DNA of 64,000 nt, from contig OX485806.1 in assembly GCA_950295325.1 (NCBI GenBank), forward strand, positions 10,974,001 to 11,038,000. The letters are read 5' to 3'. A program made the position numbers and the translations under genes. The stretch is from Polytrichum commune (Eukaryota; Streptophyta; Polytrichopsida; Polytrichales; Polytrichaceae). The notes below the pieces were generated by a model. That model had not been told where the DNA came from and did no database searches. It saw only the letters and a program-made list of their open reading frames with translations. Shown here in pieces: positions 57,661 to 64,000 of this stretch (positions are counted from its first letter, which is position 1; every line of letters starts with the position of its first letter).

Positions 57661-58173
57661 TATTGAGGGTAATCATGTGTGAGCCATTGACATATAACGT
57701 GAAAAATATTTAGTGCAAGGGACATCAATGAACTTGTTGTGCTCACATTGACCTCATCACCCTCACTAGGGTGAACTTTGAGATTGTATTGAAGTTAGAA
57801 TTTGTTATTTGAGATGACAAGATAAACATGACCTCTAGTAAAGTTTTTGTTCAGAAAATGACATGCATCTTAGACCTCTAAATAAATTTAGCTACATGGA
57901 CCTTGGTGTACAAGAGAAAAAGATAATGGATCTTGGACAAGTTAAGTAGACTTTTGATTCTTGTTATCTTTAGCTAGCTAGTGTTGTGGTAGAGGCCACA
58001 AAAGTTTTGCAACCACATGTTTCGCTCTATATTTGTGACAACATGAGTTAACTGTCACAGTTAATTTTAGAGGTTGAACATGACGATGTTGAATGCAAAG
58101 CGTATGCATAAAACCTATCAAGCTTACAAGGCATTTCGTCATCAATAGGTTGTGTGTTCACAAGTTAGCAAGC
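57661..58173. other. Upstream region of the wall-type protein gene
   Basis: No gene was recognised. An in-frame upstream extension of the next CDS exists (from 58093) but lacks an ATG context better than 58174 and would hide the signal peptide. Confidence 0.35.
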
Positions 58174-58635
58174 ATGAAGACTCTCATATGTTTGTCGATT
58201 CTGTTGTTTCTAGGTTCGTTTGATAAAGCTCATTGCCGCACCAAATTGCTAGATTCAAAGGTTGATAGCACCAAATTTCAATTCCCTCCATTTCCTCCGT
58301 TCCCACCATTTCCACCATTTGGTGCAAACTTCCCACCGCGACCTCCATTTCCTCCGTTTCCACCGTTTGGTGCAAACTTCCCACCACGACCTCCATTTCC
58401 TCCATTTGGATCAGCTTTCCCACCTCGCCCTCCATTTCCTCCATTCCCACCACGTCCTCCACGTCCCACCTTTCCACCGTTTCCTCCATTTCCACCATTT
58501 CCACCATTTCCACCGTTTAGTTCATATTTCCCACCACGTCCTCCTTTTCCACCACATCCCCCTTTTCCACCAATTCCAGGGTTTCCACCATTCCCAACAA
58601 CCTCAAGTTCTCCTGCAGAAGATATTCATACATGA
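58174..58635 (+). CDS. Secreted Phe/Pro-rich repeat protein (153 aa), wall-type
   Basis: The ATG at 58174 gives a clear signal peptide: Met-Lys-Thr, then a Leu/Ile/Ser core of about 14 residues, and a likely cleavage after the Ala-His-Cys region near residue 22. The mature part is almost entirely short repeats of Phe-Pro-Pro and Pro-Pro-Arg-Pro-Pro, with spacer words Phe-Gly-Ala-Asn and Phe-Gly-Ser-Ala. The C-terminus is Ser/Thr-rich and acidic. Residues are near free of Tyr, Lys and Cys, so classical extensin cross-linking is not expected. Pro-rich secreted proteins usually lie in the cell wall. The Phe-Pro-Pro unit is unusual and I do not know a named family. It is a single exon with AT-rich flanks. 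Confidence 0.7.
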   Translation: MKTLICLSILLFLGSFDKAHCRTKLLDSKVDSTKFQFPPFPPFPPFPPFGANFPPRPPFPPFPPFGANFPPRPPFPPFGSAFPPRPPFPPFPPRPPRPTFPPFPPFPPFPPFPPFSSYFPPRPPFPPHPPFPPIPGFPPFPTTSSSPAEDIHT

Positions 58636-59999
58636 CGTTACCTTCTTTGTAAGATTTGTTCTCAAGTTATTATGCAACAGTTTTGATTTGAATGTTACAA
58701 GCATGTTCTTGAAGAGAGCTTTGTTTTGAATGTGCGAATTGTATCTTTAAGCTTATTTTTGTACAGGTTCTTATGTAGAATTTTACTACATGCAAGGCAA
58801 TAGTGTAATACTAGAATTGTGATTGACTCCAATTGTCACAAATTAGCTCATATATGTTTTATTTGCATCTCTGATTGCTTTGTAAAACACGTGATAATTG
58901 AACATTTGACTCATCAATGAATATTGTAACTACAAAACTAATCTCATGAATACGTCTTGATTGCAGGTTTCAATCCAGTGCATGAGATTGCAATTATAGA
59001 AGGCCCAGCATGAAATCAAAATTGGATGCGAAAAGTGAAGAAATTCAAAAAAGTGTATCCTAGATGTAGTCAGAAATGACCCACTAGAAATGAGAATGCA
59101 AAGTATGAAAAGGAACTATTAAACTAGTGCATATGGTGTGAGACAAAATTCCTATTTAGTGGGGTGTTTTTTGTTTTCCGCGGAATTATATGTTCAGTTT
59201 CAATCGCCATACCAATTCGTCATTGTGATAGAACATACTAAATCTCAAACATATTTGTATGGTTCTAACATGTATAAGAATTGTTATCCTTTTGAAATAT
59301 GATTTTAAACCATAATTCAAAGTCCAGTTGCTCTAGTATATAGCATGAATTGTTTGGCTCACTGCAAGCAACATCTTTTCCACAAAAACATTTCTTAAAC
59401 ATTATAGTATTATGATCTTATTGTGTTTTTTTGTATATTTCTCTCTACGTTTTGTGAGTGATGAAAAATCTCACACCTATTTGGAGGGTTCGTTATTATA
59501 AGTATTGGACAAGCACCTTGTGGATCACTAGGAAATTACTACATCCATCAAGATAGAAGTAATAATTTTATGATACCCACGATGTGAGCTTTGGGACCGG
59601 TATATGGGTAGCGTTTCCTATGACATTCATGCAAGTTCCTATTGTTACAAATCCCATATTCAAGCCTTATTCATGGTAGTGGCTTTAGAGAGTTTGTATT
59701 CTAGGATGGAATCTCCGTTGCAATCAATCATGATACTTAAGAGATTGAATTTTGACATTAGCGCTAAGGTTGGTGTTTTCATTACTAAAAGCAATCACAT
59801 GAATTTGTAATACTCCGTGCAAATTAAACAAGCAAAGATATCGATTTTTGGAACCTTCTCAAATCCTCAAAATAATAATTCAATCAAGTTTGGGGAAGAT
59901 TTCGCAGCATATATATGAGTCCCCGAGCACACATCCTAGATCATCAAAAAAATTGCAAAATATTCGACTCATAAGTACTTTGATGTAGGGTGAGTGCAT
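58636..59999. other. Non-coding
   Basis: No supported gene. The first 200 bp probably include the 3' untranslated region of the preceding gene. Confidence 0.4.
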
Positions 60000-61112
60000 C
60001 TATAATTAATAAAATCAAGAGTTTTTTCAAAGATTAAATATATTTATCTAAATTAAATAATCTTTTTTAGATTAAAAGAAAGAAAACTATTTATATTTTT
60101 AATAAAGAAATTAATGGATTTATTCTCGAAAAAAAGGGAATAGTAAAATTTTAAGAAATTTATAATTGACTATGCCTAGATCTCAAAAAAAATTTATTGA
60201 TAAAACTTTTACAATTGTTGCGGATATTCTATTACGAATAATTCCAACTACGCAAAGAGAAAAAGAAGCTTTTACGTATTATAGAGATGGTGCGATTTGA
60301 TTTTTAGACTCTAAAATAAATTAATAGGGAATAAAACATGATAATATCTAATTACATGAAACTTACACTTAGTGAAGGTGAGTTATAAAAAAACGACAAT
60401 TCCTTCTGTCGTGTACCCTCGATTGATGTAGCCTTAAATATTTTAATTTTTTATAAATTAAAATATTAAGCAAAAGGTTTAAAATATAAATAATTTATAA
60501 TTTATAATTTTATAAATCTACATATTTGAAAAAGCACTACGTGTAGAAATCAACAACACAAAAACTTCGTGAAATTTTCATTTTAATAGAATCTATTTTA
60601 AATTTGTAAAAATATCTATATATATTTACTAATAAAATTATGGTTAGGAAAACAAAATTCCATCTCATTTGCAATTTGGGTACCCCTATAATCATCGGAG
60701 ATTGTCGAAGGAGCTAATCCTTAAAAAATACAAAGTGTTAAGAACAAAAAAATTTAGAGATTATATTTCTATCAATTAATCAATTATTTAATTTTTAGAA
60801 AATATTTTTTTATAACAAGGATGGCTAGCTATTTTTTTAAAGAAAAACTAGCTCATGAAAGTCTTATAAAATTAGGTAAAAGTTTTTTTATAATTTTTTT
60901 AAAGATTATTCCCTTTTTATAAGCTATCTAGGAGAAGCCATATGAGGCTAAAGTTTCATGTACGGTTTTGAAACGGAGCTCACTTATTTTATAAAATCTC
61001 TGAACGACCGTAACGAATGTCAGCTCAATCCGAAGGAGAATATGCGGAAGCTTTACAAAATTATTATGAAGCTATGCGCTTAGAAATCGATCCCTATGAT
61101 CGAAGTTATATA
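60000..61112 (+). mobile_element. Nuclear copy of plastid DNA (ycf3 region)
   Basis: An AT-rich insertion with chloroplast ycf3 exon 1, its first intron and most of the first third of exon 2. The right edge at about 61112 falls in the middle of the ycf3 coding sequence, after codons for Arg-Ser-Tyr-Ile. The left edge, near 60000, is less certain. It is a transferred fragment, not a plastid genome, because nuclear repeats flank it. Confidence 0.85.
60172..61112 (+). pseudogene. ycf3: Truncated ycf3 (photosystem I assembly factor) with group II intron
   Basis: Exon 1 spans 60172-60289 and encodes Met-Pro-Arg-Ser-Gln, then [11 protein letters not shown] and ends in Tyr-Tyr-Arg-Asp plus one base. 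It is two codons shorter than usual near residue 6. The intron 60290-61014 (725 nt) starts GTGCG, has a group II domain V-like stretch at about 60930-60967 (containing GAGGCTAAAG and CATGTACGGTTT), and ends in AC. Exon 2 starts at 61015 with Met-Ser-Ala-Gln-Ser-Glu-Gly-Glu-Tyr and breaks off at 61112. In plastids ycf3 (pafI) is a TPR protein needed for photosystem I assembly. This nuclear copy cannot make it. Exon sequences are otherwise open, so the transfer is fairly recent. Confidence 0.85.
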
Positions 61113-62383
61113 TCTCCTCTCCAACCATGACAACTTTTAAAAGTAACTTCACGAAATGATCAATGACTCAAAGAGGAAAAGAATCCAAACACTCGAAAAC
61201 TTCACATTTTTTGCATTCAAGAGTTTTAAAATACCATCACAGGGTGAATCCATGAGCCAACAATTGCACTCATCAAATTGCTCGTGTGCAAAGTGTAAGT
61301 TGAAGATTGAATGCAAAACTAGCAATGCTATTTTCCGCATATTTCATGTGTTCCAGTCAATGTTGTTCCAAGCAACCCTCATGTTGAACATATTCCAAGC
61401 TTGGCTAGGGTGAGTTTCCATGTAGGCCACTCGCTCACTAAATTCTAAAAAAATAGCAGGTCAGAGGTGTTCGCATGTAGTTAAGCACGAGCTGCCATCT
61501 AACCAAATTTCAGCAGTCTACTAGAATGTGGAGGGCCATGGACATGGGCCGCTAGACTTCCATGCGTCCAATCCAAGACAGCTTTTTGTGCAAACCTCCT
61601 TCCACTTGAGGGCATATCAATGCTTTCGCTATGCCAATTATTTCTCACACATTCCCAAAAGCAAAGATTCGGAACAACCTCCTCGAGCCGTGCACCATTT
61701 AAGGCTACGTAGCAAGAACGGGTGATTATTGTTCCAACGTTGATTGAAGTTCTTGAACAAAGGAAGCCGAGGCGGGCTTGTTGGGAATTGTCCATTGAAC
61801 TTATTAGCATGCATTGGTGGAAGGATTGACAATTGGCCACCAACCACACCCCCATTGGCCACAATGCCATTCTTTGGTCTCTCATCTTTTAAGGCGGGCA
61901 TTCCCAAAACCCTACACATTTTAGTACTTCCCATGGTCTTGCAGTTAAAATTCTCAAATGTACGGATATGTTACATTACACTATTATAGTGTTGGTATTT
62001 GATATACGAAGGGGTAACCAATGCTTTAAGGAGTGCTAGGGAGAAGTGTTAGCTTAACAATTGTTATCTCATACAATTTGTGCGGTCACACTACTAGCTA
62101 ACCTCACTAGTATTCAAGTTCTATTTTCTTTGCATGGGTGGACCAAAACCCTTCCATTTTTAGTTCAAACACATAACTAGTTTAGTTGAGTTCACGAAAT
62201 TTTGATCGGTTTCAAAAAACTAAGTTTGGGCACATCAATAGTCTAGTTAAGTTTAACTCCTCCTCCCTCGAGTTGTTAGGAGAGAGAGAGAGAGAGAAGA
62301 CAAGGTTGGTTATGTTATACTTATGTAAAGTTAACTTTAGCTACGTTTGTTGCATGCACCAACCTTCAAGATAACTTATCCTA
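61113..62383. other. Non-coding
   Basis: No supported gene. A GA microsatellite of about 18 bp lies near 62281-62298. Overlapping open frames at 61500-61930 on both strands have no recognisable domain. Confidence 0.4.
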
Positions 62384-62600
62384 ACTAGACTAAATGTGGT
62401 ATTTAGAGTCACTTACTATTTGGGGTTACATGGTGATGCATCTTTTTGCTATTGATGTGATGTTTACCAAGTAAGGTTGTTAATGTTTTATAATGTCCAA
62501 ACAACCAAACTGACATTTGTTGGTAAAATATGAGATGTACAGTACATAAATACAACATTGCGCATTTCCAAATACCGTAGTTTCATTGCAGCTTGGCCGG
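62384..62600. mobile_element. MITE family C copy, inverted and decayed
   Basis: GACTAAATGTGGTATTTAGAG at the left, then CACTTACTATTTGG; the interior has TTTTATAATGTCCAAACAACC, the reverse complement of the word in the other copies. Confidence 0.55.
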
Positions 62601-63179
62601 GATTTCACCTAATAATTGGTCAAAGTGACCCAAATAGTTAGGCAATCAAAATCGGGAAGTTTCAAAATACAATTAAAATAAGTTAGGCATTCATCCAAGA
62701 TTCTCTTTTAGTTGTTTGAAGGTTATTGCTAATTTCATCTAAAGTGGTTGATTTACCCTAAACCCTTACCTTCGCCTCCGAAGCTCCCATTAGTTGCCCT
62801 AAACTCTTATGTGACATGGTTTGCTATGTGTGAGAGATATGTTGTATTTGTAAAAGATTGTGGGTTAGAAGTGTTAGAATGGCGAGACAAAAGACTCACA
62901 AAAGACATTGCAATGTATGTTTAGACCCATTGATACCTAAAAGCTAATTTATTGATTTACAAGACATGTGAGTTGAACTTGTATGACTTGGGCAATAATC
63001 TGATTTTTTTTTATCAAAAAAAAAAGAGGCAAACTATGTCAATAATTTCCTAGAAATTCATACACCCTTTTATTTATACATTTCCTTGCCCAAGTTGCTA
63101 GGAATCTATGGTCATAAGTGACACTAAATACATATTTTGTGTAGTCCTTAACCGGCGGTGTGGCTAGGACCCAAGAGTG
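62601..63179. other. Non-coding
   Basis: No gene seen between the MITE and the tandem repeat. Confidence 0.4.
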
Positions 63180-63765
63180 TGATTCATTATGAGTGGGACA
63201 AATTGGTGTGAGTGTCCACCATGACCATTTGTGTGGCGCCATGTGTTCCTTGCTAGTTCTATGCATGCCATCTAGTGTATATATATATAATATATTGCAC
63301 ATCTCATGACCTAAAACCAACACTAGGTACCATTCTCATACAAGAATGATTGTGATACATAATGGTGGTTTTTGGTATACACACATTATACTATTAATAA
63401 CAACTTTGTTTACCGTGAATCAAAAATTCGTATGAGCACATCAACGTGGGTGTCCTCCATGATCGTTAATTGTGTAGCACCGTGTGTTCCTTGACTACTT
63501 CTATGCATGTCATCTAATGTTTAAATATTACACAACTCATTACATGCTACAACCAACACTAATATGTACCATTCTTGTACTTGAAGCCCCAAATGTATGA
63601 CTGTGGTACATAATGTTGGGTTTGGGTATATGTACATTATACTACAAACAACATGGTTCATTGTGAGTGAAGAATTGTATTGGCACATTAATTTTGGGTG
63701 TCCTCCATGATCCTTAATCATCCAACGTGCCCGGTCTTCCTTGACTAGTTCTATGCATGTAAAAC
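63180..63765 (+). repeat. Tandem repeat, about 2.4 units of 238-248 bp
   Basis: The word GTGTCCWCCATGA starts near 63212, 63450 and 63698. Other shared words are GTGTTCCTTG, CTTCTATGCATG-like and CCAACACTA. The last unit is cut after TAGTTCTATGCATG. Confidence 0.7.
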
Positions 63766-63809
63766 GGGGAACATGTATTGCAAAACTCCAAAGGTATATG
63801 GGTCTTAAG

Positions 63810-64000
63810 TGGCTCGTGGTCTTAATCAGACACCTATATTTGATTGGTATGTGGACCGGTGAGGATCAAAGAGCAAACATCACAAAGACACATGTTTAAA
63901 AGAGATTGGGCTACGTCTTCAAATATTAATAACTACTCTACACCTCAATAGTGAACACAATTGGGAGGACCTACGTATCTAATTAAGAAATCAACAACCA
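63810..64000. repeat. Dispersed repeat R4, copy 4 (runs off the window)
   Basis: Contains CACCTATATTTGATTGGTATG and ACACATGTTTAAAAGAGATTGG, matching 21555-21640. Its end lies beyond the window. Confidence 0.5.

Noticed and set aside
58184..58729. Overlapping open frames on both strands of the Phe/Pro-rich gene
   Set aside because: They are shadows of the repeat structure. Only the plus-strand frame starting at 58174 has a signal peptide and natural end.
61499..61934. Overlapping 128- and 98-codon open frames on the minus strand
   Set aside because: No conserved motif, no coding-like composition bias relative to flanks, and a competing open frame on the plus strand.

Overview
The window looks like nuclear DNA of a non-seed land plant, most likely a bryophyte (a liverwort is my best guess, not proven). 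The evidence is a microbial-type terpene synthase-like gene (a class found in non-seed plants) on the minus strand at about 47-51.6 kb, an AT-rich nuclear copy of chloroplast ycf3 with its group II intron at 60.0-61.1 kb, sparse small intron-poor genes, and very many nested miniature transposons. No bacterial operons, rRNA, CRISPR arrays or convincing tRNA genes are present.

The main object is a Ty3/gypsy-type LTR retroelement at about 3.46-13.37 kb. Its first ORF (5307-9149) joins Gag, two CCHC zinc knuckles, an aspartic protease and a complete-looking DNA cytosine-5 methyltransferase. A decayed downstream part holds reverse transcriptase, RNase H and integrase, and ends in a C4HC3 PHD finger. 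It therefore carries both a DNA methylation writer and a probable histone-tail reader. Its LTR is only 106 bp, a length confirmed by three copies with different flanks. A truncated inverted copy of the 3' end lies at 337-1221.

Layout: 0-3.4 kb, the inverted retroelement fragment and MITEs, one nested in another. 3.4-13.4 kb, the methyltransferase retroelement. 13.4-35 kb, no confident gene, but tandem repeats and at least eight dispersed repeat families, including a 0.8-kb near-palindrome (27.2-28.0 kb) and a four-level nest of elements (32.7-35.1 kb). 36.0-36.4 kb, a small unrecognised protein gene. 39.5-42 kb, MITEs and diverged tandem units. 42.3-44.6 kb, a single-pass membrane protein gene with a Gly/Cys-rich tail, followed by an array of decayed copies of its own 3' end. 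45.9-51.6 kb, the terpene synthase, also followed by a triplicated 3' end. 52-57 kb, AT-rich DNA with little recognisable. 57.0-57.3 kb, a LINE fragment. 58.2-58.6 kb, a secreted Phe/Pro-rich wall-type protein. 60.0-61.1 kb, the plastid insertion. 62.4-64 kb, a MITE and a tandem repeat.

The host genes (terpene synthase, membrane protein, wall-type protein, 36-kb orphan) show no operon-like link to each other. The strongest candidate for something unusual is the methyltransferase plus PHD retroelement.
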